This document shows positions 52,025 to 59,908 of a DNA stretch of 59,908 nucleotides, one piece after another; positions within the stretch are counted from its first letter, which is position 1; the number at the start of each line of letters is the position of its first letter. Below the pieces are notes generated by a model, which did no database searches, was not told the DNA's origin, and saw only the letters and a program-made list of their open reading frames with translations. The stretch comes from Xanthomonas euvesicatoria pv. euvesicatoria. GTDB lineage: Bacteria > Pseudomonadota > Gammaproteobacteria > Xanthomonadales > Xanthomonadaceae. The DNA lies in assembly GCF_020880415.1 (NCBI RefSeq), contig NZ_JAJIUJ010000012.1, positions 1 to 59,908 on the forward strand, written 5' to 3'. The position numbers were made by a program, and so were the translations under genes.

Positions 52025-52123
52025 TTACTTGCCCCTCTTTTCCTGCTTGGCCGCGCGCTTTTCTTTAAGCGTCTTGGTCGGCTCTTTCTTCTGGTTCTTC
52101 TTCTGGTCCATCCCCTTGCTCAT
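52025..52123 (-). CDS. Tiny Lys-rich protein (32 residues)
   Basis: ATG 52123 follows GAGGG at the right distance. The product is MSKGMDQKKNQKKEPTKTLK and a further KEKRAAKQEKRGK, very basic and without hydrophobic core. Similar small Lys-rich proteins (MSKG..QKK..KKP...) are annotated across proteobacteria without known role; nucleic-acid binding is a guess. It converges on xopQ. Confidence 0.65.
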   Translation of the reverse strand: MSKGMDQKKNQKKEPTKTLKEKRAAKQEKRGK

Positions 52124-52271
52124 GACACCCTCGTGGTTGCTGGATTGAACGGTCGGGCAGCGCCGGACCCGGCGTGCCAGCGCACTGTAAGGCTTGTGCG
52201 CCATGGAAGGGCAGAGGGTCTGGCGCAGGGGAAGACGCGACAACCGGTGGCGGCAGCCGGCGCCCATCGCC

Positions 52272-54197
52272 TCAGCGTGGCGCAAGCAGCTTGGCCAGGG
52301 TGTCGGGCCGCCCGGCCAGCCGCTCCAGCCGTGGGTAGCGCAGTGGTCCGGTGTACTGGATCTGCACGTCTGCACGCTGCTCGTCCTGTGCGATGCCCAA
52401 CACGATGGGGCGGCGAATGGAGTCGCGCACCGCATCGCGCAACGCGTCCTGCTCGAACGGCGATCCATTGACGGTCAACACGCGCGTGCCCGGCCGCAGT
52501 CCGGCCGCGAACGCGGGGCCGTTCCAGGCCACCGTGCGCACCATGCCGTCGGCGCGTACCGTCAATCCGATCGAGTAGGTGAGATCGGCAACGCCAGCTT
52601 CCGCTTCGCTGGCACGCAACGCGGCCGTCGGCGTGTCGGTGTAGACCAGCGCCCAACCGTGTTGGGCCAGTCCGCGCGTGGTGTCCAGTTCGTCGTGGGC
52701 ATCGATCCACCCGCGCAGGAAACCTGCCCAGTTCGCTGGCGCCACGGCATGCAACGTGGCGCAGATGTCCTCGAACGTATAGGTCCGCGTGGGCGAGTGC
52801 GGCGTGGCGCCGGCGAAAAAGCGCTGCGCGAAATCGTCGATGCTGCGCTTGCCGCCGCTGCGCGTGCGCAGTTCGGCATCCACGGCCAGCCACAGCATCA
52901 CGCCTTCGGAGTAGTAATCGCGCCGGCGCTGCCAGTCGCGCCACGCCACCGGCTGGCGCAACATGAAAGCCGGGTAGTGCACGTCGTCGGATAAGGAGCG
53001 CCATGCCCGCCCGGGCCGCGTTGCGATCTCCGCCGCTTCCAGCGCCAGGCGGTCGCGCACCTCATCGGGCGTGAACTGGCCGGCCCGTGTCGCCAGCACG
53101 CGGCCCCAGAACTCGGTCTGTCCCTCGTACATCCACAACAGGCTTCCGGAGACCGGCACGTTCGGCGTCGGTGCCCATAAATCGGCAGGCGTCCGGTAAA
53201 AGCCGTTCCAGGCATGCACGATTTCGTGCGCAATCAGGTCGCGCGAGTGGATCTGGCCCGGCCAGTCCTGGAAATGCGACGAGGCCAAACCGTTCTCGCT
53301 GGACGCACGATGCTCGGTGCCGCCGGCCGACCCCTCGTCGCTCAGCCGCGCCAGGATGGCGTAGCGTGCAAACGGTGGCGGACCGAACACCACGCCCAGC
53401 TGCGCAAGCAGCGAACATAGTTCGGCCACACGTGTGGGCGGCACCTGCAGGTCGGCGGGCCGCTGCGCCACGATATCCAGCGACACCGCCCCGCTCAGCG
53501 GCAGCTGCGCGGCGTATCGGCCGGCGAGCACCGGCGCATCCAGCAGCGTTTCCAGCGATGTCGTCTTGAAGGCGTAGTGCGTGCCGCGCACGCGCTCCAC
53601 GTCCAAGGCACTGAACGGTCGCAGCCCGTCGGGCAGCGTCAACATGGCGGCCACAGGAATGTTCCGCGCATACCAACCGGCCGGATACAGCACCAACCGC
53701 TGCCAGGGCACAGACACGATGTCGCGTGTCAGCAACTCGCCGCCGGCCACCATCTGGAACCGCACATCGAGCTGCTGCACGCCGGCCGGCACCTGCACAT
53801 GGAAGGCATGCGGCTCATAGGCATCGCGCCGCCATGCCAGGCGGCGGCCCGCTGCACTGACCTCCAGGCCGGCAAGATCGGTCACCGTCAGGCTCGGCCC
53901 GTGGCTGGCGGCCTCCCAACGTGGATACAGCAGCGTTATTGCGCCGCTCGCGTCTACCGGTATCTGCTGGCGCACAGCGAAGATGCGGCGGGCTACGTCG
54001 GTGGCATCCACGTCCACGCGCATCACCCCGGCAAAGGCGTGGTCTACCGGCGGCGCAACCGTCGGCGTCGGGGCAACGTACGTCGGGCCGTGACTGGATT
54101 GCGCGAACCCTTGGCCTGCCAACAGTGCGAGCACCACCGCCAAGACCGACGCACGCGCAAAGCGGGAATAGGGAATGTGTCTTGAATGGATGCGCAT
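52272..54197 (-). CDS. Exported M61 family (glycyl-aminopeptidase-like) metallopeptidase with PDZ domain
   Basis: The product is 641 residues with a signal peptide (VLALLAGQGFAQ, cut near residue 32). An N-terminal beta domain precedes the zinc-binding HEIVH motif (about 324-328, in LIAHEIVHAWNGFY) and the downstream Glu in LLWMYEGQTEFWG. The C-terminal PDZ part carries VAWNGPAFAAGLRPGTRVLTVNG. M61 members remove N-terminal Gly or Ala. It acts in the periplasm and is transcribed alone. Confidence 0.9.
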   Translation of the reverse strand: MRIHSRHIPYSRFARASVLAVVLALLAGQGFAQSSHGPTYVAPTPTVAPPVDHAFAGVMRVDVDATDVARRIFAVRQQIPVDASGAITLLYPRWEAASHGPSLTVTDLAGLEVSAAGRRLAWRRDAYEPHAFHVQVPAGVQQLDVRFQMVAGGELLTRDIVSVPWQRLVLYPAGWYARNIPVAAMLTLPDGLRPFSALDVERVRGTHYAFKTTSLETLLDAPVLAGRYAAQLPLSGAVSLDIVAQRPADLQVPPTRVAELCSLLAQLGVVFGPPPFARYAILARLSDEGSAGGTEHRASSENGLASSHFQDWPGQIHSRDLIAHEIVHAWNGFYRTPADLWAPTPNVPVSGSLLWMYEGQTEFWGRVLATRAGQFTPDEVRDRLALEAAEIATRPGRAWRSLSDDVHYPAFMLRQPVAWRDWQRRRDYYSEGVMLWLAVDAELRTRSGGKRSIDDFAQRFFAGATPHSPTRTYTFEDICATLHAVAPANWAGFLRGWIDAHDELDTTRGLAQHGWALVYTDTPTAALRASEAEAGVADLTYSIGLTVRADGMVRTVAWNGPAFAAGLRPGTRVLTVNGSPFEQDALRDAVRDSIRRPIVLGIAQDEQRADVQIQYTGPLRYPRLERLAGRPDTLAKLLAPR

Positions 54198-54417
54198 TGC
54201 ACGGCCTCGAACAAGGCCGTGATCCTATACGCCTGCAACACCACGCAGCCATCTCGAAAGCAGTGCGCTGCTCCAGCTCGCTTCGGCGCATGCATCCGCA
54301 TCGACGGACGCACACACGTGCCCAGATGCCGAACGCCCGCGTGCGGCCGTCAAGGGCTGCACGCGGGCGCCGGTGACAGCCGTGGCCTTAGAGCGGCTAA
54401 CAAAACGTAGGCAGCAG

Positions 54418-54506
54418 CCGTCAGGCGGGCGCGGACGGCGCGCTCAGAACCGCAGTGTACGGGTGGTACATGCCGATTCCGAGCGCCGACCGCGCCCGCC
54501 TGGCGG
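54418..54506. repeat. Large inverted repeat in the gap after the M61 gene
   Basis: CCGTCAGGCGGGCGCGG (54418-54434) and CCGCGCCCGCCTGGCGG (54490-54506) are reverse complements at 16 of 17 positions, with about 55 bp between. Just outside is gagcggctaacaaaacg (54391-54407), which resembles insertion-sequence or MITE ends in this genus. It is the only structure in the 335-bp gap 54198-54532 and is probably a mobile-element remnant. Confidence 0.7.
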
Positions 54507-54532
54507 TTGCGCAGGCGTTCTGTCAGCTGCTC

Positions 54533-54865
54533 TTATTTGGCCGGTACGCGCTCGTACTGCTCACCACCGGTATTGAGATGGCCGTTGCTCTCGTCAATGG
54601 CGAAGTTCACCGTCTCGCCATCGTTGGTGACCTGCAATGCGCCGTCCTTGTATACCGCCGGGTAGCTTTCGGTCTTGGGCTGGCGGCTGAAGAACTTCGG
54701 TGTGGTGCTGCGCACCATGAAGGTCTCGCCATTGCGCTCGATGTCCATCGTCTCGTCCTGCGACTGCAGGTTGACCCAATGCCCAACGAACTTCTCGCCT
54801 TCCACCTTGGCGCAACCGCTCATCAACAATGCCGCGGCCAGCGCGGTGCCCATCCACTTCATCAT
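54533..54865 (-). CDS. Small lipoprotein, unknown function
   Basis: The 110-residue product has signal sequence and lipobox LLMSGC (Cys18). A small beta-rich domain follows (KFVGHWVNLQSQDETMDIER, FMVRSTTPKFFSRQ, GALQVTNDGETVNFAIDE), of the kind seen in lipoproteins that score a quantity against a threshold, but no family is certain. Either of two adjacent Met codons (54865, 54862) may start it. Confidence 0.75.
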   Translation of the reverse strand: MMKWMGTALAAALLMSGCAKVEGEKFVGHWVNLQSQDETMDIERNGETFMVRSTTPKFFSRQPKTESYPAVYKDGALQVTNDGETVNFAIDESNGHLNTGGEQYERVPAK

Positions 54866-55125
54866 CGTGCGTTCTCCAGTTGAGGCTGCAGCGAGGATGG
54901 CGGGTGGGGGATGTATGGGAGGTCAAGGCGTATTCGCCCAGGCCTCGAATGCGAGCACCGATGAGGTTGGAAGAAGTCGACCCGACTCTTGTCCTACGTC
55001 AATTCTGCCTCTGCTCCCGCACCTTCCGCCAAGTGCGAAAACGCGTCACATGCGAACCTGTTGCGACAAAAGACCCCCTCAAATAGGCTGTTTGAACTGC
55101 CTTCGCAAAAAATTACGGAGATAAC

Positions 55126-55950
55126 GTGAAGCACATATGGATCGCTGTTCTGGCGACAGGATGTGCCATTGTCTCGGCCTGGGCCCAGGCCGTTGCAATC
55201 CGGTGCGACACTTGCCGAGTAGACAGCGATTTTCGTGCTGAAGCGGTGCGCAGGGGACCCGGCACCCACATCGTCTACAACGTAGAAGATAACCTGGTTC
55301 AACAGTGGTACGTTGGATCAGACGGCGACACAGTGCCCGCATCGGTGAAAGCTCCACCGACGCCAATCGCGCAGCAGCAGACGCCATCCGCTGGAGCGAC
55401 TCAAGAGCTCGCCAACGCGCACACGTTTCACGTGATCGATGGGGGCACCATTCGACCTATTTACAATATCCCGATCGAGATGCTGGGATTGAATTCTCAT
55501 GCACGCGAGAAAAGCGCATACGATTACGTCACCGACGCAAATCTCAGGGCCATGGTTGAATCTGCCACGGGCAGCAGCTTGCTGATACAACAGGTCACAG
55601 GCTCCGGGACCACGGCGTCGCTGGCCAACCCGCATCGGGCAAACTTGCTTTTCAGAGTTGTCTTCAAGGACGGCTCATATGTCGGCGTGATCGTCGCTGT
55701 GAATCAGGCCAACGGAAAATCCGAACCCGGTAGCGAAAGAACCGCAGCGGGCCAATCGATTCCGAAGCAAGCCAGCGAACTTTCGGGTACCTGGACCAAC
55801 AACGGGGGCGACAACCTGGCCCCGATGGTGGCACTCATGCAACGCCTTGGCGGCACTGTGAGCGACGCGGGGTCTGCGGGCGCAGGCGGCACAATCACTG
55901 CCATCGTGTGCGTGGCTCAGCACTGCACGGTAGCGCGTTCGGCGTCGTGA
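55126..55950 (+). CDS. Secreted protein of unknown function
   Basis: The product is 274 residues. It begins with a GTG codon preceded by CGGAG seven bases upstream. The signal peptide is KHIWIAVLATGCAIVSAWAQA, then the mature part has a CDTC pair, a Pro/Gln linker (PTPIAQQQTPSAG), a central HTFHVIDGGTIRPIYNIP segment and a C-terminal region with two more Cys. Base composition is lower in GC than most of the window. I recognise no family. The neighbours are unrelated. Confidence 0.7.
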   Translation: MKHIWIAVLATGCAIVSAWAQAVAIRCDTCRVDSDFRAEAVRRGPGTHIVYNVEDNLVQQWYVGSDGDTVPASVKAPPTPIAQQQTPSAGATQELANAHTFHVIDGGTIRPIYNIPIEMLGLNSHAREKSAYDYVTDANLRAMVESATGSSLLIQQVTGSGTTASLANPHRANLLFRVVFKDGSYVGVIVAVNQANGKSEPGSERTAAGQSIPKQASELSGTWTNNGGDNLAPMVALMQRLGGTVSDAGSAGAGGTITAIVCVAQHCTVARSAS

Positions 55951-56315
55951 TCGACCGTTGGCATGCATTCCAGTCGCTTACGACGACCGTTCGCTGGGCG
56001 GCTGGAGTGCTCGACATGACACAGGCAGCAAACCGGAAAAAACTGCGCTCAGGCTTCACCCAATGGCGCGCTGCAGGTTCGGCGCCACGCTGGAGCAGAT
56101 CGATCGGCTCTCGGTGTCGTGACGCACGGCCAGTGCGCAAGGCGACATGGCGTGGCGACGGGATGCCGGAGTACCCCCTGATCGGCGGCAACCATTGGAC
56201 GAGGCCACCGAAAAAGTAACCCCGGCCGCGTTTTCAGCAAACATGGCGACAACCGCCACCTGCGGGCGATCGAGCGCGCGGTCACCCTGGCTGATCGCAG
56301 CGCTCTGGCAGCGGC
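55951..56315. other. 365-bp region without a supported gene
   Basis: It lies between the secreted-protein gene and the 3' end of the SDR gene. Short frames on both strands have no protein character. No repeat or terminator was recognised. Confidence 0.5.
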
Positions 56316-57056
56316 CTAAATCGCCATGACTCCGCCATCGATAAACAACTCGTGCCCGGCGATGAAGCTGGACGCGTCCGAGGCCAGGAACAGTACCGCC
56401 TCGGCGATCTCTTCGGCGTCGCCCAGACGCCCGAACGGAATCATCTGCTTGAACGCGTCCTCGGCCCCTGCATTGGCTTCCAGGTAGGTCTGCATGGCCG
56501 GTGTGTGGACCATGCCGGGCGACACCACATTCACGCGGATGCCGCGGCTTTTCAGGTCGCTCGTCCAGGTGCGCGCGAACGAGCGGATGGCTGCCTTCGT
56601 GGCGCTGTAGACCGAAAGCGCGCCGATGCCCTTGCTGCCAGCCACAGAGCCGGCCAGGATCACGGCGCCGCCGCTGGCCATCAGCGGCAGCGCCTTCTGC
56701 ACGGTGAAGACCGTACCCTTGATGTTGGTCGCCAGCAGGCGTTCCAGGTGCGCAACGTCGATCTCGCCAAGCGCGGCCGACTCGGAAACTCCCGCGTTGG
56801 CAAAGACGACATCCAGCCGGCCGTGCTCCTGCTGGATGCGCGCATAGAGCCGGTCCATGTCCTCGGGCACGCCGACATCGCCCTGCACGCCCACCGCGCC
56901 GCCGATCTCCGCCACCGCAGCGTCCAACCGGTCCTGCCGCCGCCCCGTGACGTAGACCTGCGCGCCTTCGGCCGAAAACGCCTGCGCGGTCACCAGCCCG
57001 ATGCCGTCCGTACCGCCAGTGACCACGACCACCTTGCCTTCGAATCGCTTGCCCAT
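56316..57056 (-). CDS. Short-chain dehydrogenase/reductase (SDR)
   Basis: The 246-residue classical SDR has the NAD(P)-binding TGGTDGIG (residues 14-21), NAG in FANAGVSESA, the catalytic Ser region GGAVILAGSVAG and YSATKAA (Tyr/Lys). The substrate is unknown. AGGAAACACC precedes the ATG. The gene is divergent from a TetR gene, with two operator copies between them, so it is almost surely repressed by that regulator. Confidence 0.93.
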   Translation of the reverse strand: MGKRFEGKVVVVTGGTDGIGLVTAQAFSAEGAQVYVTGRRQDRLDAAVAEIGGAVGVQGDVGVPEDMDRLYARIQQEHGRLDVVFANAGVSESAALGEIDVAHLERLLATNIKGTVFTVQKALPLMASGGAVILAGSVAGSKGIGALSVYSATKAAIRSFARTWTSDLKSRGIRVNVVSPGMVHTPAMQTYLEANAGAEDAFKQMIPFGRLGDAEEIAEAVLFLASDASSFIAGHELFIDGGVMAI

Positions 57057-57070
57057 GGTGTTTCCTAGTA

Positions 57071-57120
57071 AGTGGAGGATTGCTCCACTTAGTATATGGA
57101 GGTAGCCTCCACTTCCACAA
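57071..57120. promoter_or_regulatory. Tandem operators and SDR promoter
   Basis: Two related dyads lie 24 bp apart: AGTGGAG-gattg-CTCCACT (57071-57089) and TGGAGG-tag-CCTCCA (57097-57111). On the minus strand TTGTGG (57120-57115) and TATACT (57096-57091) form a promoter with an 18-bp spacer, and the second dyad sits exactly in that spacer. The adjacent TetR protein would block this promoter and probably its own. Confidence 0.75.
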
Positions 57121-57139
57121 GTCTCGCCGGAAGAGCCCG

Positions 57140-57712
57140 TTGACCGCCAAAACTCCCTTGCGCGCCGATGCCCAGCGAAACCGCGAGCGCCTGCTCGCCG
57201 CGGCCGAGGAGGTATTCCTGGAGCGCGGCGCCGAGGCGTCGATGGAAGACGTCGCCAAGCGCGCCGGTGTGGGCATCGGCACGCTGTATCGGCGCTTCCC
57301 CACACGCGAGTCGTTGTTTGCCGCGGCCTATAGCGGGCGCTTCCTGTCGCTGGCGAACGCCAGTCACGCGCGCGCCAGTTCGCTCGACGCGCTGGCCGCG
57401 CTGCGCGCGTATCTGGAGGATCTGGCACTGCACACCAGTGTCTATCGTGGGCTGGCTGCGTCGCTCGGCGCCGTGCTGCAGAGCGGCACGCCAGGGTGCG
57501 AGGCCGTCAGCAAGGAAGGGCAGCAACGTTTGCGTAGCGCGCAGAACAGCGGCGTCGTCCGCTGCGATGTCTGCTTCGACGATCTCGTCGTCGTCGCCAT
57601 CGCCACCTCGCTGGCCACCGAACAGCATGGCGCGCCGAAGAGGCGCATCGCGCATCTGATCGGGCTGTTCGTCGACGGCATTGCAGCGCCAAGGGCGGCG
57701 TCGGCTGCATGA
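57140..57712 (+). CDS. TetR/AcrR family transcriptional regulator (SDR-linked)
   Basis: The product is 190 residues. The N-terminal TetR helix-turn-helix (RERLLAAAEEVFLERGAEA, MEDVAKRAGVGIGTLYRRFP) is clear; the C-terminal ligand domain is divergent. No ATG lies near the domain start in frame. TTG 57140 with GGAAGA seven bases upstream is the best start; TTG 57080 would add 20 residues and run through the operators. It is divergent from the SDR gene. Confidence 0.88.
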   Translation: MTAKTPLRADAQRNRERLLAAAEEVFLERGAEASMEDVAKRAGVGIGTLYRRFPTRESLFAAAYSGRFLSLANASHARASSLDALAALRAYLEDLALHTSVYRGLAASLGAVLQSGTPGCEAVSKEGQQRLRSAQNSGVVRCDVCFDDLVVVAIATSLATEQHGAPKRRIAHLIGLFVDGIAAPRAASAA

Positions 57713-57793
57713 GGCGGCTGACACGATGACGCCCGGATTGCCCGACCGTTCGTGTCGGGTGGTGAGGGCTCGGAACCCACGCACGCGCGAGCG

Positions 57794-57822
57794 TTGACAA
57801 GGGAGAACGATCGTTCTACCTT
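57794..57822 (+). promoter_or_regulatory. Promoter with perfect operator AGAACGATCGTTCT
   Basis: TTGACA (57794-57799) and TACCTT (57817-57822) are separated by 17 bp. The spacer holds the perfect 14-bp palindrome AGAACGATCGTTCT (57804-57817). The regulator encoded downstream is likely to repress itself here. The predicted start of transcription falls on or next to the GTG start codon. Confidence 0.7.
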
Positions 57823-57828
57823 GGCGCC

Positions 57829-58398
57829 GTGGACAAGCCAACCAACGACACCCAACAGAAGATCCTGGCAACGGCTGAGGCGCTGATCTATCAGCACGGC
57901 ATCCATGCCACCGGCATGGACCTGCTGGTGAAGACCTCAGGCGTGGCGCGGAAAAGCATCTACCGCCACTTCGACAACAAGGACGAGGTGGCCGCCGCGG
58001 CACTGAGCGCGCGCGACGTCCGTTGGCTCGAATGGTTCAGGCGCGAATGCGACAAGGCCGACAGCCCCGAGGCGCGCATCCTGCGCATGTTCACGGTGCT
58101 CAAGGAATGGTTCCAGTCTGCCGGTTACCGCGGCTGTGCCTTCATCAACACCGCAGGCGAGGTCGGGGACCCCGACGATCCAATTCGCAAGATCGCCAAG
58201 CATCACAAACAGAAGTTGCTCGACTACACGCTGGAACTGACCGGGCAACTGGGTATTACGCAGCCGGCCGCACTGGCGCGCCAGCTGCTGCTTCTCATGG
58301 AAGGCGCAATCACCGTCTCGCGCGTGATGGGTGACGAAGACGCCGCAGACACCGCAAGGGATATCGCGCAGTTGTTGCTAAAGCAGGCCACCGGCTAG
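57829..58398 (+). CDS. TetR/AcrR family transcriptional regulator (DUF1348-linked)
   Basis: The product is 189 residues. The TetR DNA-binding domain (QQKILATAEALIYQHGIHATG, LLVKTSGVARKSIYRHF) and a C-terminal ligand domain with YRGCAFINTAGEVGDP are seen. It starts with GTG, with no ribosome site in front, about 7 bp after the -10 hexamer, so the mRNA may be leaderless. It reads toward the DUF1348 gene 63 bp downstream and probably controls it. Confidence 0.9.
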   Translation: MDKPTNDTQQKILATAEALIYQHGIHATGMDLLVKTSGVARKSIYRHFDNKDEVAAAALSARDVRWLEWFRRECDKADSPEARILRMFTVLKEWFQSAGYRGCAFINTAGEVGDPDDPIRKIAKHHKQKLLDYTLELTGQLGITQPAALARQLLLLMEGAITVSRVMGDEDAADTARDIAQLLLKQATG

Positions 58399-58461
58399 CG
58401 GCCTGACGCTCCGTCGCAATTTCAAAACACCGATGTATCCACTTTGATTGGAGACCTTGCC

Positions 58462-58938
58462 ATGTCCAACGCTCACGCTCGCCCGCCGCTTCCCCCCTTC
58501 ACCCGCGAATCGGCGATCGAAAAGGTACGACTCGCCGAAGACGGTTGGAATTCCCGCGATGCCGACAAAGTGTCGCTTGCCTATTCGCTCGACACCCAAT
58601 GGCGAAACCGTGCCGAGTTCACCAACGGTCGGGAAGAAGCGCGGCAGTTTCTTGCGCGCAAATGGAACAAGGAACTTGAGTACCGCCTGATCAAGGAACT
58701 GTGGGCCTTTACCGAAAACCGTATTGCCGTGCGCTACGCCTACGAATGGCGCGACGATTCAGGCAACTGGTTCCGCTCCTACGGCAATGAGAACTGGGAA
58801 TTCGGCGCCGATGGCCTGATGGAGCGCCGCTTCTCGTGCATCAACGACATGCCGATCAAGGAAAGCGAGCGCAAGTTCCACTGGCCGCTGGGCCGTCGCC
58901 CGGACGATCATCCGGGGCTGTCTGATCTGGGTATGTAG
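58462..58938 (+). CDS. DUF1348 / NTF2-like protein
   Basis: The 158-residue soluble protein is strongly conserved in type: [40 protein letters not shown] and [20 protein letters not shown] are hallmarks of the DUF1348 branch of the NTF2-like superfamily. The catalytic role is unknown. GGAGA lies 8-12 bases before the ATG. Pairing with a TetR regulator suggests induction by a toxic or metabolic ligand. Confidence 0.88.
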   Translation: MSNAHARPPLPPFTRESAIEKVRLAEDGWNSRDADKVSLAYSLDTQWRNRAEFTNGREEARQFLARKWNKELEYRLIKELWAFTENRIAVRYAYEWRDDSGNWFRSYGNENWEFGADGLMERRFSCINDMPIKESERKFHWPLGRRPDDHPGLSDLGM

Positions 58939-58960
58939 GGGTTCTAGGCGACTGAGATGC

Positions 58961-58994
58961 AAGCCCTCGGCGGTGCTTCTGCACGGGGGCTTTT
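58961..58994 (+). terminator. Rho-independent terminator after the DUF1348 gene
   Basis: AAGCCCTC and GGGGGCTT form the outer stem and GTGC/GCAC the inner stem around TTCT, followed by TTTT. It begins 22 bp after the stop codon. Confidence 0.65.
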
Positions 58995-59051
58995 GTCTGG
59001 CCCCGGCTGCGTCATTGGCATGCAGGGGAGGCGGCAAGGAAACAGGGTCAA

Positions 59052-59079
59052 GTTCACTCAGAAAGTAAACCTGACTCCT
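59052..59079. repeat. Inverted repeat GTCAAGTTCACT/AGTAAACCTGAC
   Basis: The two 12-bp arms match at 10 positions around a short loop. The outer half (aagtaaacctgactcc, 59063-59078) recurs in inverted, diverged form at the end of the window. This type of element flanks REP-associated or other small mobile units in gammaproteobacteria. Confidence 0.55.
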
Positions 59080-59107
59080 TTTCCGCCCCGTTTACGTAAG
59101 TTGTACC

Positions 59108-59374
59108 TTATTCGGAGGACGACGCTGTGGCGGCCGCCGTCACCGACCTTCTAAAGGCAAGCAGGCGATCGACCAGCGCGTCCGCGTCATCGCCAACGCC
59201 GCTGGCCGCCTCCCACAGGCCCGGCTCCAATCTGGAAGGCTCCCACGTCGCCAACCGCAGCAGATCGTCGGCGAGCATCTGGGTCTCATGCTCGTTCATC
59301 GGATGCGCGGCGCGATCGTGCTCCTCGGGCATCGTGACAATGTCGACCGCGCGGTTCATGCAGCCGTCTGTCAT
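59108..59374 (-). CDS. Hypothetical protein, 88 residues
   Basis: The product is acidic and helical (MNEHETQMLADDLLRLATWE, GLWEAASGVGDDADALVDRL). ATG 59374 overlaps the stop of the upstream frame as ATGA; ATGs at 59359 and 59299 are alternatives. No family is recognised. It may be a small separate gene or the last piece of a degraded one. Confidence 0.45.
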   Translation of the reverse strand: MTDGCMNRAVDIVTMPEEHDRAAHPMNEHETQMLADDLLRLATWEPSRLEPGLWEAASGVGDDADALVDRLLAFRRSVTAAATASSSE

Positions 59375-59756
59375 TCCATTGCGCGGGCCCTGGAACTGAT
59401 GTTGTTTCCATACGCATAAGCGTGTGCCAGGCGCTGGACGGCACTGAGCGCGCAGGTAGTGGCAACACCGGCCAACGCGGCAATTCCGCTGTACTTTGCA
59501 AGTTGATCTTTCTCAATGCGACCATGGGTGGAGGAATCGAAGCGATACCAGTGAGAGCGGCGCCGATGCCGGCGACGGTCGAAACATGGCTTGCAATCCG
59601 TTGCCCCGTCGTTCTGGTCGACGCTCTGCGCACCGGTTGTTGTGGTAGGCCTTGCAACTGTGCATCTATCCGTGCATCGGCATGTCGCGGCTCTGTGGCG
59701 CCGAGTTCGATCTCGGCACGACCGCTTTCCAGATCGATCTCTTCTCTTCTCGCCAT
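59371..59756 (-). pseudogene. Candidate frameshifted membrane-protein gene
   Basis: From ATG 59756 one frame reads MARREEIDLESGRAEIELG and continues to TVAGIGAALTGIASIPPP. Near 59525 the protein-like signal switches to another frame: HGRIEKDQLAKYSGIAALAG, then VATTCALSAVQRLAHAYAYG, ending at 59371. Together they would make a protein of about 125-130 residues with two hydrophobic segments, so one frameshift is likely. The window beyond 59756 shows no further gene, and none is supported to its end. Confidence 0.35.
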
Positions 59757-59892
59757 CGGCGACAAGGACGGTAACACTGCGGGACGCATGAGACACCTCA
59801 CCATGGATGGTCGATGCCAATTTTCTCATCGAAACATCGCCGCGCCTCATCGCGCGCCGAAACGCACGCGCTTTCGACGAAGTCGCAAGAAC

Positions 59893-59908
59893 GGAATCAG
59901 GTCTATTT
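59893..59908. repeat. Diverged inverted copy of the 59063-59078 sequence
   Basis: GGAATCAGGTCTATTT matches the reverse complement of the left element at 13 of 16 positions. It runs off the window end, so its full extent is unknown. Confidence 0.4.

Overview
The window is high-GC gammaproteobacterial chromosome from a plant-associated Xanthomonas. The assignment rests on several independent signs: an XopQ type III effector whose motif numbering (S65, D116) matches the known 464-residue protein, a plant-inducible-promoter-like site in front of it, a TonB-dependent receptor next to a GH92 mannosidase, and the short palindromic and heptamer repeats typical of this genus. The species cannot be fixed from sequence alone.

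Layout. 1-4.7 kb: a TerC-family metal exporter preceded by a yybP-ykoY (manganese) riboswitch, a divergent RlmI-like rRNA methyltransferase, a small membrane protein and an exported M19 dipeptidase. 5.1-9.0 kb: a glycerate or sugar-diacid module (MFS transporter, glycerate kinase, CdaR-type activator). 9.1-11.4 kb: a GAF-PAS-PAS-GGDEF diguanylate cyclase and a DUF2628 protein with a LacI-type palindrome in front. 12.1-17.7 kb: TonB-dependent receptor and GH92 alpha-mannosidase. 17.8-26.9 kb: housekeeping and accessory genes (amino acid permease, small membrane protein, GST, KTSC-like protein, LysR regulator with divergent oxidoreductase, RmuC, lipoproteins, glutathione peroxidase).

27.0-31.1 kb, minus strand: a compact mlaFEDCB-mlaA operon for outer-membrane lipid asymmetry, with overlapping genes. 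31.5-39.2 kb: a surface cluster of a DUF6916 protein, a GNAT acetyltransferase, three paralogous phage-tail-collar (MdpB-like) proteins and a divergent 1602-residue Calx-beta/He_PIG autotransporter. 39.5-49.6 kb: recC-recB-recD. recB and recD carry in-frame segments encoded by genomic palindromic repeats, and a 69-codon reading frame joins recB to recD by ATGA overlaps at both ends.

49.6-54.9 kb: a higBA toxin-antitoxin locus whose toxin is frameshifted, xopQ, a tiny Lys-rich protein, an M61 peptidase and a small lipoprotein. 55.1-59.9 kb: an orphan secreted protein, a divergent SDR/TetR pair with tandem operators, a second TetR with a perfect palindrome and a possibly leaderless start, a DUF1348 protein, and a decayed islet bounded by related inverted repeats. 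No rRNA, tRNA, CRISPR array, intact transposase or prophage was seen. The best candidates for something little described are the repeat-derived in-frame segments in RecB and RecD, the bridging ORF between them, and the tail-collar/GNAT/DUF6916/autotransporter cluster.
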